DNA of 64,000 nucleotides from Nipponacmea schrenckii (taxonomy: Eukaryota > Mollusca > Gastropoda > Lottiidae): the NCBI GenBank assembly GCA_030562195.1, contig CM060201.1:29308067-29372066 (forward strand). Reading direction: 5' to 3'. The translations under genes were made by a program, and so were the position numbers. The notes below the pieces were generated by a model. It was not told the DNA's origin. It was given only the letters and a program-made list of their open reading frames with translations, and did not search any database. Below are positions 11,895-23,416 of the stretch, one piece after another. Every line of letters starts with the position of its first letter. The stretch's first letter is position 1.

Positions 11895-13205
11895 CTAACT
11901 TTTGAAACAACCTAAAGAATTTTCTTGAATTTGTAAAACAACTTGAAGAATAATGTGTAATTTCTGAAGCATTTTTAAGAATAAAGTTTAACAGTAATTT
12001 GATTAAACAACTTGAAGACTAAAGTTTAACAGTAATTTGTTTAAACAACTTGAAGACTAAAGTTTAACAGTAATTTGTTTAAACAACTTGAAGACTAAAG
12101 TTTTACAGTAATTTGTTTAAACAACTTGAAGACTAAAGTTTTACAGTAATTTGTTTAAACAACTTGAAGACTAAAGTTTTACAGTAATTTGTTTAAACAA
12201 CTTGAAGATAAAGTTTTAAAGTAATTTGTTTAAACAACTTGAAGACTAAAGTTTAACAGTAATTTTTTTTAACAACTTGAAGACTGAGGTTTAACAGTAA
12301 TTTGTTTAAACAACTTGAAGACTAAAGTTTAACAGTAATTTGTTTTAACAACTTGAAGACTAAAGTTTTACAGTAATTTGTTTAAACAACCTGAAGAATA
12401 AAGTTTTACAGTAATTTGTTTTAACAACTTGAAGAATAAAGTTTTACAGTAATTTGTTTAAACAACTTGAAGACTAAAGTTTTACAGTAATTTGTAAAAC
12501 AACTAGAAGACTAAAGTTTTACAGTAATTTGTTTAAACAACTTGAAGACTAAAGTTTTACAGTAATTTGTAAAACAACTAGAAGACTAAAGTTTTACAGT
12601 AATTTGTTTAAACACCTTGAAGACTAAAGTTAAACAGTAATTTGTTTAAACAACTTGAAGACTAAAGTTTAACAGTAATTTGTTTAAACAACTTGAAGAC
12701 TAAAGTTTAACAGTAATTTGTAGAACATCTTGAAGACTAAAGTTTAACAGTAATTTGTTTGAACAACTTGAAGACTTAAGTTTAACAGTAATTTGTTTAA
12801 ACAACTTGAAGACTAAAGTTTTACAGTAATTTGTTTAAACAACTTGAAGACTAAAGTTTTACAGTAATTTGTTTAAACAACTTGAAGACTAAAGTTTTAC
12901 AGTAATTTGTTTAAACAACTTGAAGACTAAAGTTTTACAGTAATTTGTTTAAACAACTTGAAGACTAAAGTTTAACAGTAATTTGTTTAAACAACTTGAA
13001 GGCTGAAGTTTACCAGTAAATTGTGAAACATCTTGAAGAATGAACAATGTGTAAAACAATGAATAATTTTAAGAACGAATTTGGAATCATCTTTGAGAAT
13101 GAAAAACAGAAATGTATGAAAGATTTTGAAGAATAAAGTTCAACAATGTAATATGAAACAACTTGAAGAAAAAGGTTGAACAATAATTTGTAAAACAACA
13201 GGAAA
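11895..13205. repeat. Minisatellite, 38-bp unit, about 28 copies plus decayed edges
   Basis: A head-to-tail array of a 38-bp unit containing 'aacttgaagactaaagtt', 'acagtaatttg' and 'tttaaac'. The core (about 11960-13020) is homogeneous, with blocks of identical units. Shorter variants read 'tttgtaaaacaactagaag'. Both edges (11895-11960 and 13020-13205) are progressively degenerate, as expected when unequal exchange homogenises the centre. The open frame 13010-13219 on the minus strand is a product of the array. Confidence 0.97.
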
Positions 13206-14189
13206 TATTTCAACAACATTAATTAATATGCAAAATATCACAAAGAATAAAGATCAAAATGACAAGATTAAATTAACCTTCTAAATACCAAGTTGTAATT
13301 CGATTCTCCCATTGACAACTAAAAATATTATGAGAGTACAGGATAATCTATATTGAGGTTTCTACAATTCTAATGAGAAAAAATTATTTCTAGATCTGAT
13401 TCAACAAGCATCCTTTACAATTAATCTTTAGATACATATAACTACCTGTCATTGATTCACCATTGGTAAACCTAACGTCGCCAAGTTTCTTTACCAGTTA
13501 ATGTACTTTACAGTTCAGATTGCTGACAATCTTAAAATCATCGCATGTTTGAACGCATAGATTAAAAAAATAACGCATGAGATTTAATTTACCAAAATAA
13601 CATGAAGGTGGTGAAATCAAGCTCGTTTATGTATATTAGGGCGTTAAAATATTGCGTTAAATTTGAAAATTCAATATAAAATTGCTTTATCCTAGTGTGT
13701 ATGTGTTTGGAGTGATATCAATATTTAGAAGAGTAAATATGTAACGATTGGCTGTTACGAGATATAGTGACAATCATTGTCAGGTGTTATCACGTCATGT
13801 CTGAGATTTAACAATAATGTCAACAATTCGCAAAACAAATCATTATTTTTTTCATGTGCAGGAATAACTATCAAGATGCTACATGTATAGTATTTGGGTC
13901 TATTGCTTAAAACTATTTTCTTCCGACATTTTAGCACATGAATCCTGATATGTGGCAAATTTTTATCATGATTATGTTATGTTAGAAATGAGTTGGAATG
14001 TATTGATCAAAACTCCCTTCACCATGAACTCAACATTTGAATAAAGTCGAAATTTACAGTTCTATATAGCCTTGAAATAGCAGTTGCATTGGTATGCCAA
14101 AGAGAACAGCAGCAAAGCATCCAAGAGTTCATTTGTCCAGCTAAACTTACCATATACTCTGAATTTTGTATTCTTTTCATAGAAATATC
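13206..14189. other. Gene-free stretch, no feature recognised
   Basis: No supported exon. A 67-codon open frame on the minus strand (13755-13958) has balanced composition but no flanking splice signals, and I cannot match it to a family. Confidence 0.45.
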
Positions 14190-14480
14190 TTTAGTAGAAA
14201 ACACAACATGTATCTTTGATTGAAATACATGTATCTTTGCTTGAAATACATCATGTATGTTCACTTGTATAAAATTATATGCATGTTCAGTTGCAAATAC
14301 AACATGTATCTTTGATTGAAATACAACATGTATCTTTGATTGAATATATAACAACATGTAAGTTTGGTTGCAAATACAACATGTATGTTCAATTACAATT
14401 ACAACATGTATCTTTGATTGCAAATGCAACATTTATATTTGATTGAATCTGTAACAACATGTATGTTTGGTTGCAAATAA
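14190..14480. repeat. Degenerate minisatellite, about 24-bp unit
   Basis: About eleven loose copies of a unit containing 'acaacatgtatctttgattg' with variable linkers. The array reads open on the minus strand (part of a 137-codon frame at 14019-14432, with repeating Gln-Ser-Lys-Ile-His-Val). The period being a multiple of three is a sufficient explanation for that openness. Confidence 0.85.
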
Positions 14481-17126
14481 CAAAATGTATATAGGTTGCA
14501 AAAAACCATCATAAATCATTAAATGCTTGGTAGCAATCTTAAAGATATTGACTGTTAAATATGTAAGTTTAAGGTTATTTTGGTTTTATTTTACAACCAT
14601 TTCGGTAACAAGGAATTTATTGTACATCTTCTAAATAGTTCAGCTCATCTTGCCACTTTAAAATCAGATATTGGAACATGACTTAAAAAATACAAAAAAA
14701 AATCTAAAAGCGGCAAACTTTCTTCCGTTGGTTGACAAAAGAATTAATAATATAGATTATTTCTTTCCAAATCTTGGCAGATTAAATTTGTGACATGGGG
14801 ATCAACTTATTTCTAAGCTGCACTTTGATGAAGAATAAATTGCAGCCAGTAAGTTGTATCAATACACAGCTATAGAGAGGGGTATGGTTAACACAGATAA
14901 TAATAGTAGTCTTCTTCCCTTAGCACATGTATCTGCATTTTTAGGGTTAACAATACTGCATGTCAGCCGTATTTTCCAGATCATGACTCTTTGGTACCCA
15001 AAAATTACAGAGTGACTAATTCTTAAAAAAGAAATTGATATAAACTGGATTTTTCAATTTTGCTTAAATACTGAAATATGGATCTTAAATTTGAACCAAT
15101 TTATTTTAAATTCTCATATTTAAGGCAAACCATAGAAGGTGCTATAAAACAAGGGTAGTCTGGACTAGTAACAGTAAGGTTTCAGCTTTAAAATATTGTT
15201 AGAAGATAGTCCATTTATAGTGCACTTTTGTCAGCAAGTGCACTTTGTCACCAGGTTTGTGGCTGTGGTGGTTTTGTAGATTTACTTACCCTTTTTTCTA
15301 AATTTGACATCTGTGACAGCATATAGGTTCAAGTAGATGCAGTTTGGTCTATATATGTTCTTATTGACAAACAACAATAGACACAGAAAAAAAGGAAACT
15401 AACAAAATGGTGAGAACTGAGTAAAAACTTAACATTTGTCAACAAAAATATTGTATTTGTTGAATTGTTGACTTGTTAAGTTTGTCTTATACATGTACCA
15501 TCTAAATTTCACACAACCATATTGTGGAGGTAGTGAGAGGAAGCTGACAAGTATAGTAGGTACAAGATATTTCTCATGTGGTGGGATACTTTTACAAACC
15601 AAACAAGCATGTCAACAGTATACTTTTTTTGTTACAAAACGTAATTAAGGTATTTTAACAGGACCTTGCTAGACTATTATCTAACAAGAAAATTAAAGCA
15701 TGACCAGATTATGACATCACTTTTGCAAATTAAGGGTAATTTGTGTGCATGTGTCAGATTCTGACCAAATCTTTCTGACACCACATATCAGGTTTTTTGG
15801 AATTGTTGAACTTAACAAGATGTTATTTGTAAGGTTCTCTAAATATTTTTAAAATTTAATTAAAGGAAACTGACAGTAAATGAATTCCTAATATTTGATG
15901 GTTAATATAGTCATCGTTTTGTATTTTTGAAACAGCATAATATAATTATATCTGACACAAAATAACCAAATTCTCTTTGTTCGTTTTTTTTGGTTTTTTT
16001 TATACACAATTAGCTGATTTGCAAAACTACCCTACCCTTTGTTGTTTTTTGTCCCCATTCTAGTTCTAGTCAATATACATAAAGTAAAAAATCTCAACTA
16101 GATATACACATGTTCTCAAGTTGACAAGACAAATATTAACAATTTGTATTGTTTCAACCTTCATTTTATCACAATGTTCACATAACATTCATAACTGACA
16201 ATAAACTCATAGGAAAAAAAAAACACTCTAAACATCTTGGTCATATTGACATACCAAGCCCTTCTGTGTCTCCGACCAAATGCCATATATATTCTTATAA
16301 AATTTATTTATATTTTAATATTCAATCTTTCTCCAATTAATATCTTGAATTAAACCATAGTCAGCAATGCATATTTCTAAAAAGGCTATAAAAGTTGAAG
16401 AAAATATTTGTCTCTGTTGAATTTTTACAATCTTTAAAAATTTGGCTTATTTGGAGTGGGGATGTGACATTTACATCTTCAATTGTGTATATTATCATTG
16501 GTATACTACACTTTTTCTCAATTACAGATTTTTTAATAAAAATTATTATCATGAAAGGAATTTCAACAATTGACTCATCCATGGACTGAACAATCGTTTA
16601 TCATATCAACGACAATAAATGGTGCAATTCAGTTGGTCATTACCTTAAATTGCTTGTTTCTGTTCCGTAACTACTTAATTATTGAGTGGGTTACGTCTTC
16701 CTCTTTCACAATTGTAATAAATTTTTTAATTGTCATATTAAAGTATGTAGCAATAATTTGAGATTTATGATAGCAAAACTTTGTGGGTGTTAAATGGGTT
16801 CTTTGTAGGTTTCAATTGAGATTAAAGGGCAGAAAAGCCCACACATAGAGTTTCAATGGAGATTAAAAGACACAACAGCCAATTCATTGGATTTAAATAC
16901 TATATTTGCAATACTTTTGCTATTGATAATTACTGATTTGGTTGAATATCAGAGTATTCTTAGTACTGTTGTCAAAGATTTTTTTTGGAAAATTTTATGT
17001 CAATACAGGACATAGCGTTGGTACTTTACGTCATGATGTCATGGCTTGGATACATTGACTAATCTTGATAAGTGTGTGAAAGTCCGTGGCCTTGAATAAG
17101 TCATCTTCACTCATAATGTCAGTCTA
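14481..17126. other. Gene-free stretch, no feature recognised
   Basis: AT-rich sequence without recognisable exon, RNA gene or repeat. Short open frames at 16149-16340, 16361-16582, 16395-16589 and 16570-16761 are hydrophobic low-complexity translations of AT-rich DNA and overlap on both strands. Confidence 0.45.
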
Positions 17127-17222
17127 CAAAGCTGCAAATGGGTAGGATAATCCAGGAAAGATCAATGCCAAGAGGTTTTGCCAAGAGGTTTGGCCAAGAA
17201 CCAGATGGTAGAAAGGATCCCT
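17127..17222 (+). repeat. Dispersed repeat, copy 2 of 2
   Basis: Same family as 943-1026, sharing 'caggaaagatcaatgcca' and the following 'agaggt' block. This copy carries an internal duplication ('gccaagaggtt' twice, at about 17167 and 17182) that the other copy lacks. Its boundaries are not defined. Confidence 0.6.
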
Positions 17223-17297
17223 GTCATGCCGGACTTGTGGACTTGTTATCCTTGTATAATATAGTTGTTTCTTTCTTTCTATTCTAATTTTTATTTA

Positions 17298-17372
17298 GAC
17301 ATCTGTGGTTCCTTCAATTCCGCTAAACATTATCAGTATATGATGTTACAATCACAAATAGCCTTATAACAT
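17298..17372 (+). mobile_element. Fragment of MITE family 1
   Basis: The order of blocks 'tctgtggttcct', 'aattccgctaaa', a pair of AT-rich linkers, 'cacaaatagcctta' parallels 5437-5530 in the copy at 5355-5782. Neither terminal repeat is present here. It is a probable internal fragment of the same element. Confidence 0.5.
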
Positions 17373-17879
17373 TAGCAGCTTCTGCAATAGTAATGTATTC
17401 TTCTGGATATACATAAAAAGTTTAGAAAAACCTTAAAAAAAATCTTGATCTTTTTTAACCATTTCTAGTACTGAAATTGAGTTTGACATCAAACCCTTTA
17501 ATACATGGCATTTTACACACTGAGAACTCCACAATATTGAATAAAAAAATTTTATTAGTCCATTAGGGTCATTTATATTTTGCTGAGCCCACCAAATCTT
17601 AAAGTATCAGCCTTTACTTTTCCACTCAAAGTCAAGTGTTGGGGAAGACCCTTTTAATCTTCAACTTCCTTAATTTTAAAGAGTGCCCTAAAATTCTATA
17701 TTTTCCTTATTTATTGTCTTACTTATTGAGAAAGCAATACTTGGGCATTACTCAGAGGAGGAAGTAAAGTGTCTTAAAAGATTACAACCCATACAATTAA
17801 TTCTATCCTATATATTAGTCTATACAATATATAGCAAAGAGGTTAAGGCTGACATACACACAAATGATGATCTATTTCA

Positions 17880-18140
17880 TTCTTTATGAAACAAACTTGA
17901 TGCTTGCTAGCTTACCTGATGGTCCAGGGTTCAATCCTGTCAATAGTTCAGATGAACATCCTCGTTTCTCTTTGTCAGTGATGCAGGTCAGATGGGCTGA
18001 CATGGAGAAAACGTCAGGTTGTTTGGATGGGACTGAGGCCCTATGTGCTACAGGATGTGAACGTGAAAGATCCCTTGACATTTAGAAATTGCAAAAACAG
18101 TGCACCCTGCATGACATAGCCCATCTTCATTAGCCAATTA
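17880..18140 (+). mobile_element. tRNA-derived SINE, copy B
   Basis: A tRNA-like head is visible: 'gcttgctagcttacctgatg' followed by 'gggttcaatcc', which matches the RNA polymerase III B box. The body shares 'gaggccctatgtgctacag', 'gtgaaagatccct' and 'tcttcattagccaat' with the copy at 32143-32402. The head upstream of the anticodon-like arm is eroded and the CATT tail is not clear. Open frames on both strands (17864-18085 plus, 17884-18081 minus) are explained by the element and are not genes. Confidence 0.8.
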
Positions 18141-18266
18141 TCATATACCATTATTATCTATTAGAATTTAAGGTAAAAGGTAAAGTTGAATAAATGATGA
18201 ACTAAAGATTTATTTTGGACAAGTTTAAATATTTTTTTTTTTTGGTCATCATAAGAGGTAGTGCAA

Positions 18267-18480
18267 TAAGGGCCATATGAGGTGCTTGTACTTAACCTAA
18301 ACCTTGACTAAAGTTAGACTTACGTCACACTTCACACATGTTTGCACCACTTGATCTTTATGGAAGTCAAACTTACTTCTGACTTTCAAATGTATAAAAG
18401 GGAAGTCTTTTATCCTAACTTTGTTAGACTTTAGCCAAGTATAACTTAAGTCAAGGTAAAAGTGCTGCATACAGCCCTTA
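18267..18480. mobile_element. Small inverted-repeat element (MITE family 2)
   Basis: The left end 'taagggccatatgaggtgct' is matched by the reverse complement of the right end, 'taagggctgtatgcagcac'. Inverted similarity continues inward: 'ccttgactaaagttagactt' on the left, and 'gttagactttagcc' with 'cttaagtcaaggta' on the right. It is about 214 bp long with no coding capacity. No convincing target-site duplication is visible. An open frame at 18297-18500 on the minus strand is a by-product. Confidence 0.7.
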
Positions 18481-18943
18481 AGGTTAATTTGGAATGACAA
18501 TGCACTTCCTTAAATATCATTACATTGTTTAGTAAATTATTCTAAACAGAGCTTTAGTCCCATTTAAATTTAAGACAATGTTATTGACCTAAGCATTCAA
18601 ACTTTAAGATTATTGAAAGTGTGAGTAATCAAAAGGGAAAATCTGATTCAAATTTATTAGCAAAACTGTATTCAAATTTGGATTTTCAAGAACTCTAATA
18701 ATATGTGTCCAAATTTACGCCTACTTAGATTCAGTATTGTAATGAGTAAATAAGATAATCTATAGAAACAGATACTGAATATGAAACCATGATTTCTGTC
18801 ATCCCACTAAGATTACATCTTATCTTGAAACTAATGTTAATAAATGTTATACACACATGCGAACATTGACCTCTTCACAGGGAAATCATTGCACTTTGAG
18901 CATTTTTAGGGAATAAGTTTGACATATCATCTGCTCTTCTTTG

Positions 18944-19130
18944 ATCAGAAAAGTTACCACAGGGATAACTGGTTTGTGGCTGCCAAGCGTTCTTAATGAC
19001 ATTGCCCTTTGATCCTTAGATGGTGGCTTTACTTATTATTGTAAAGCAGAATTTGTAAAGCGTTGGATTGTCCACCCAACATCAAGGAACTTGAGCCAGG
19101 TGTAAACCATAGTGAGACATTTCTATTGGG
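18944..19130 (+). pseudogene. Decayed nuclear 28S rRNA fragment
   Basis: Starting at 'cagaaaagttaccacaggga', the sequence follows the conserved peptidyl-transferase region of eukaryotic 28S rRNA. It continues 'taactggtttgtggctgcca', 'agcgtt', 'tttgatcctt.gatg', 'gtaaagcagaattt', 'agcgttggattgt.cacc' and 'gtgagacat'. The order and spacing match the rRNA over about 190 bases, with many substitutions. Several differences are CpG to TpG or CpA changes at positions where functional rRNA has CpG. Flanking sequence does not continue the rRNA on either side, although 'agtttgacat..catctg' at about 18917-18932 could be a deleted upstream part. It is a non-functional insertion. Confidence 0.88.
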
Positions 19131-21504
19131 TAAGAAGAACAGCAATCCACATTAAATACCCAAAATTATCTAAACCATTGCCAGGATCTTACACTTGTTA
19201 AGCTCCAGGTAGCTATTGAAGGGATACTGAGTCTTAGCATGAAAGTAAAGTTTTGGATCAATGGTACATTGAGTATATATTCGTAAGTGAACTTACCTGG
19301 TGTCATAAAATAACAGAATTCCTTAAAATCTGTAGAACTCACAAAACTAAGTAATTTTTTAAAAAACGTTCATCAATTTATTAAGCGTTTTTCAATAATC
19401 AAATGCATTTTTATTGATAACTACTCAGTTTTTAGGATATTTATTTATTTTTCTATGTTATTTATGGCAGCAGGTATATTTACTGATGAATAGAGCCCTA
19501 ATTGGCCAAGTTTAAAATTTTCAAATTTTGTGTTCATTCTAAGACATTTTATCCCTTTAATAAAGAAAGAAAGGAAGAACCGTTTTGTACCAGTTGGTCT
19601 TGTCCTATACCAAATCTCTTGTAATTAATCTTTTTTCTTAATAATCCGTTATCATTCATGTCTGGTTTGATTGGAAAGATGACCTATCCAAGTTCACCAG
19701 ACTGCGATTAGGACCAAAAAATCAGCATTCGTTTGATGTAAACAAGCAAATGATATCATTTAAATGCTCTATCAAACTGTGCTAAAACTCATCATCAAAT
19801 TAACATATACATTCAATATACAATGATCTCATTAAAGAAATGTGAACTGTTCTCATGTTACAATCTATGCTACATTGTTTAGTTTTGCACTATCACTAAC
19901 ATATTTTCACACAAAAGCATTCAAAGAACAGATAAATCATGAGCAGAATGGTTAATTAAAATTACGAAAGGTAGGTCATGCAAGACACATGCACCTGCAT
20001 TTGACCAGAATCATCTAGGATGTGGTATTATACAGTCATTCTATTAAACTTTAATATTTAATTAAGCAAAATGTAAAGGGAAAAAATTATGTTTGTGCTT
20101 TAGATGGCTATCAATAGTATGCACATTCACTCAAGTGTGGCCCTGGTGGAAATTATTTATATGTGTACACATCATGTGTCAAGATCAAATCAATTTAGGA
20201 ATAATTCATTAATCACAATTTTATGTCATTTATTAAATCAAAATCAGAATTTTTCAATGTTTAGATCTCTATTCAACAGCTTATAAAATTGATGTCTAGA
20301 GTATTAAAAATATCATTTTTGGATCCATAGGTATTATGAAATTTTTTGCATGATTCAAATTTGTGGCATCGGCAGACCTTGAAAAAAAACTAAACAAAGA
20401 AAGGACAAACAGCTTCTGAACTGCATCAGGAAACAACACCACATTTTAAAAATAATTTAAAATTTGAATTCTTGCATATATGAAGTACATCTGGTAGGAT
20501 CAATCTCCTTTGAGTCCTTCCTAATATTAAATCAAATGATTTTATAATAGCTACATTATCAGTTTTAAATTCAATTTTCAAATTATATAATAGAGAGGAC
20601 AATATAAGCATTTTTCAAAACAAGCTGATAAACAAATCAGATCCACAATAATTAAATAATTGTATTAGGTTTTCTTCACTATGAATAAATTTGAAAAAAT
20701 CAAAGACTGATAATATAAGTCATTAAAAATAAAAGAAAGGCAATCAATTTGAAAATCATTATGGCAACATTGTGAAATTCTTTTCAGAGAAAATCAAAAA
20801 AGCAATAATTTTAAAATTTAAAAAGAAAAGATTAACTACAATAATATTATCAATACCATTAATCTTACTGAAAACTTGCCATTAGAAATCGAAAAAATAT
20901 CTCTACATAGAAAAATGCTGACATTTGTATCAATTGAAATGCATTTTTGAACATTCAAAAGAATTTAAGAAAAAAAAAGTTCCAGACGTCGTAAATGAAA
21001 GTTCAACAATGACAATACAAACTTCAGCACCTGGTCAAATTTGTCAGAAGACGTTTAAAAATCTATGTAATGAAAACTGTTTGAGTTGTTTTGGTATTCG
21101 TGTCACCTGCTATATTACTGTCTCTAACTAATTTTGACACCTGAATGTTTTTGTTTAGTTGTTATACATTGATTGATAATATTGTATAATTGTTGTATTA
21201 TCAATTTTTTACTATAAATTATCGTATTATCAATTTTTTACTATAAATTATCAACAGAGTAATGGAATGTACCTCTTGATTTGTTACCTTACACCTGTTT
21301 TCTTTGGTTTGAATTTTTGAAATTATTCAAATCAAAATTATCAATATTTTTAAATGATATTTAAAATAAGATAGATTATTAAAAGATTATTTAAAAGTTA
21401 TTATATTAATGATTATTGTTGTTTGTGCTTGATAAAGATTCCTGTAAGTGAATTGAAAAGTTGCAAAAATTAAAGGAAGGAGTAGTATATCAATAATACC
21501 TGTT
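19131..21504. other. Gene-free stretch with one short tandem duplication
   Basis: AT-rich with no supported exon. At 21195-21252 a 29-bp phrase ('gtattatcaattttttac' onward) is present twice in tandem. Short open frames at 20104-20286, 20426-20611 and 20925-21131 lack any splice or promoter context and resemble no family I know. Confidence 0.45.
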
Positions 21505-21566
21505 TCCATTTAAAATGATCAATGTTTTTGTTTTCATTGGGATATCATTAATAATACATCTCTCTG
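21505..21566. repeat. Flank segment that recurs inside the adjacent satellite
   Basis: The segment with 'tttccatttaaaatgatcaa', 'tgttttt', 'attgggatatcattaataat' and 'acatctct' lies just upstream of the 31-bp array. It reappears almost unchanged at 21858-21916 in the middle of the array. It is single-copy in its normal place and marks a duplication event. Confidence 0.85.
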
Positions 21567-21587
21567 TATCAGTCCAGGGATAACAAA

Positions 21588-22330
21588 TATACCATACTAT
21601 GTGAACTGAGTTATAATCTATACCATACTATGTGAACTGAGTTATAATCTATAACATACTATGTGAACTGAGTTATAATCTATAACATACTATGTGAACT
21701 GAGTTATAATCTATAACATACTATGTGAAGTAAGTTATAATCTAAAACATACTATGTGAACTGAGTTATAATCTATTACATACTATGTGAACTGAGTTAT
21801 AATTTATAACATACTATGTGAACTGAGTTATAATCTAAACCATACTATGTGAACTGTTTTCATTTAAAATTATCAATGTTTTTTTTTTATTGGGATATCA
21901 TTAATAATACATCTCTGAGTTATAATCTATAACCTACTATGTGAACTAAGTTATAATCTATAACATACTATGTGAACTGAGTTATAATCTATTACATACT
22001 ATGTGAACTGAGTTATAATCTATACCATACTATGTGAACTGAGTTATAATTTATAACATACTATGTGAACTGAGTTATAATCTAAACCATACTATGTGAA
22101 CTGAGTCATAATCTATGCCATACTATTGAACTGAGTTATAATCTATAACATACTATGTGAACTGAGTTATAATCTATAACATACTATGTGAACTAAGTTA
22201 TAATCTATAACATACTATGTGAACTGAGTTATAATCTATAACATACTATGTGAACTAAGTTATAATCTATAACATACTATGTGAACTAAGTTATAATTTA
22301 TACCATGCTATGTGAACTGAGTTATAAGCT
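21588..22330. repeat. Minisatellite, 31-bp unit, about 22 copies, interrupted
   Basis: Units contain 'catactatgtgaactgag' and 'ttataatctata' at a 31-bp spacing. The first block (21588-21857) has nearly 9 units and the second (21917-22330) about 13. Variants alternate 'accatac' and 'aacatac', and 'gaactgag' and 'gaactaag', in patterns that repeat between blocks. The 59-bp break at 21858-21916 is a copy of the upstream flank. It is not a CRISPR array: units abut, with no unique spacers. Confidence 0.96.
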
Positions 22331-23248
22331 GACCATGTTTTTTCTGGCCATACAGGCACCAAAGATATCAGAGTGGTGTACATTAACAATGTTTCCTCTG
22401 AGAATAGTAAAGTAAAGCCAGCTTTCTTGCTGAACATGCTGTGTTTACACTGAGTTTAAATAGTTCCCCAACGACTTTAGTCTTGATCACAAAGCTGCAC
22501 ATTATTGACAGCTCTTGATTAACAAGACTGCCATTGAAGAAAAAATGAAATTCACATCCTCTGTGAATTTGGCTTTTACAGCAAGCTTTCATTCAGTCCC
22601 TTATAATTTGCTTAATGTGCGAAGAGGGGTGTCAGTTCCCAAACTGTAACCAGCTTTTAACCTCAGTGAAAAAAAGGTTATTGAGAATAATCATTTTGTT
22701 TCTATACATTTCTCCAATCCCTTTTACACTATCCCACTAAAAATTTAAACAAGTTTTATGAACTATTTTCCTTTATTTCACAAAATAGCCATACAATACC
22801 ATCATATTGTGAAAAAAGTATGAGGAAAACTTAAACATTTCAAAAATGAAATGTTCAAAAAAATACAAAAAACTGCTATCATTTAAAAGTCAAGATAAAG
22901 CTTTAATAATTTCAAAATTTATCCAATTAAAAACTGAAATTGCAAATTTGAACTTTCTGAAGAAATGTCTTATTATAAATCAACCATATGGTCAATGACA
23001 TTTGAAATTAAAAGAATATCATTTCAATATGGTAAATTCCCTAGAAAAATAATAATAGAAGATAATAAAATAATAATGATAAATAGACAATTACATTTGT
23101 AATAATAATACCAAACATAATAAATAAAAAAATACATCAAAAACCTTTTATCACAAACTCGAATGTAAATAACTAGTGGATAACAATAAGATTTTTATAG
23201 ATAACAAAAGATTAATTATTCAATTTTAAACTGGGAAAAATCATCCCG
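22331..23248. other. Gene-free stretch, no feature recognised
   Basis: AT-rich sequence with poly-A-rich segments near 22850 and 23040-23130. The open frame 22383-22592 (minus) lacks a usable splice acceptor, and I could not align it to the missing parts of FUZ. Confidence 0.4.
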
Positions 23249-23416
23249 TCAAGCTCGATTATAACAATGGTTGAATTCAATGTGTAAATTATAAGTTGTT
23301 GGAGAGAAAGGACCATTGGCAGCCTTGTCAAACGTGGGCAAAACAAAGCCCCTATTTTCAACATAGATTATAATTTGCCTACTCAAGTAAGCCAGCTTAT
23401 CAGTGATGCGAAACAT
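23249..23416 (-). CDS. Candidate short coding segment, 55 codons, unknown
   Basis: An ATG at 23416-23414 opens a 55-codon frame that stops at 23251-23249. The translation begins MFRITDKLAYLSRQ and later reads GFVLPTFDKAANGPFSP. It has balanced amino-acid use (Gly, Pro, Ala, Asp, Arg), unlike the Phe/Ile/Asn/Lys-rich chance frames around it. The frame stays open for a few codons upstream of the ATG. I do not recognise a family. There is no clear pyrimidine-rich acceptor before it and no polyadenylation context. It could be an exon remnant, a retrotransposed fragment, or a conserved non-coding element that happens to be open. Confidence 0.25.
   Translation of the reverse strand: MFRITDKLAYLSRQIIIYVENRGFVLPTFDKAANGPFSPTTYNLHIEFNHCYNRA

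Noticed and set aside
13755..13958. Minus-strand 67-codon frame with a faint look of a signalling domain
   Set aside because: No splice signals, no matching neighbouring exons, and the resemblance is too weak to name.
14019..14432. 137-codon minus-strand open frame
   Set aside because: It is a read-through of the 24-bp repeat, whose length is a multiple of three. There is no splice or promoter context and the rest is Cys/Ser/Trp-rich chance sequence.
17864..18085. Open frames on both strands over 17864-18085
   Set aside because: Fully inside a SINE copy with a polymerase III B box.
21588..22330. Regular direct repeats that could suggest a CRISPR array
   Set aside because: Units abut without unique spacers and the host is an animal; it is a minisatellite. 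The same holds for 11895-13205.
22383..22592. Minus-strand 69-codon frame considered as a FUZ exon
   Set aside because: No acceptor in a compatible phase and no alignment to conserved FUZ segments.
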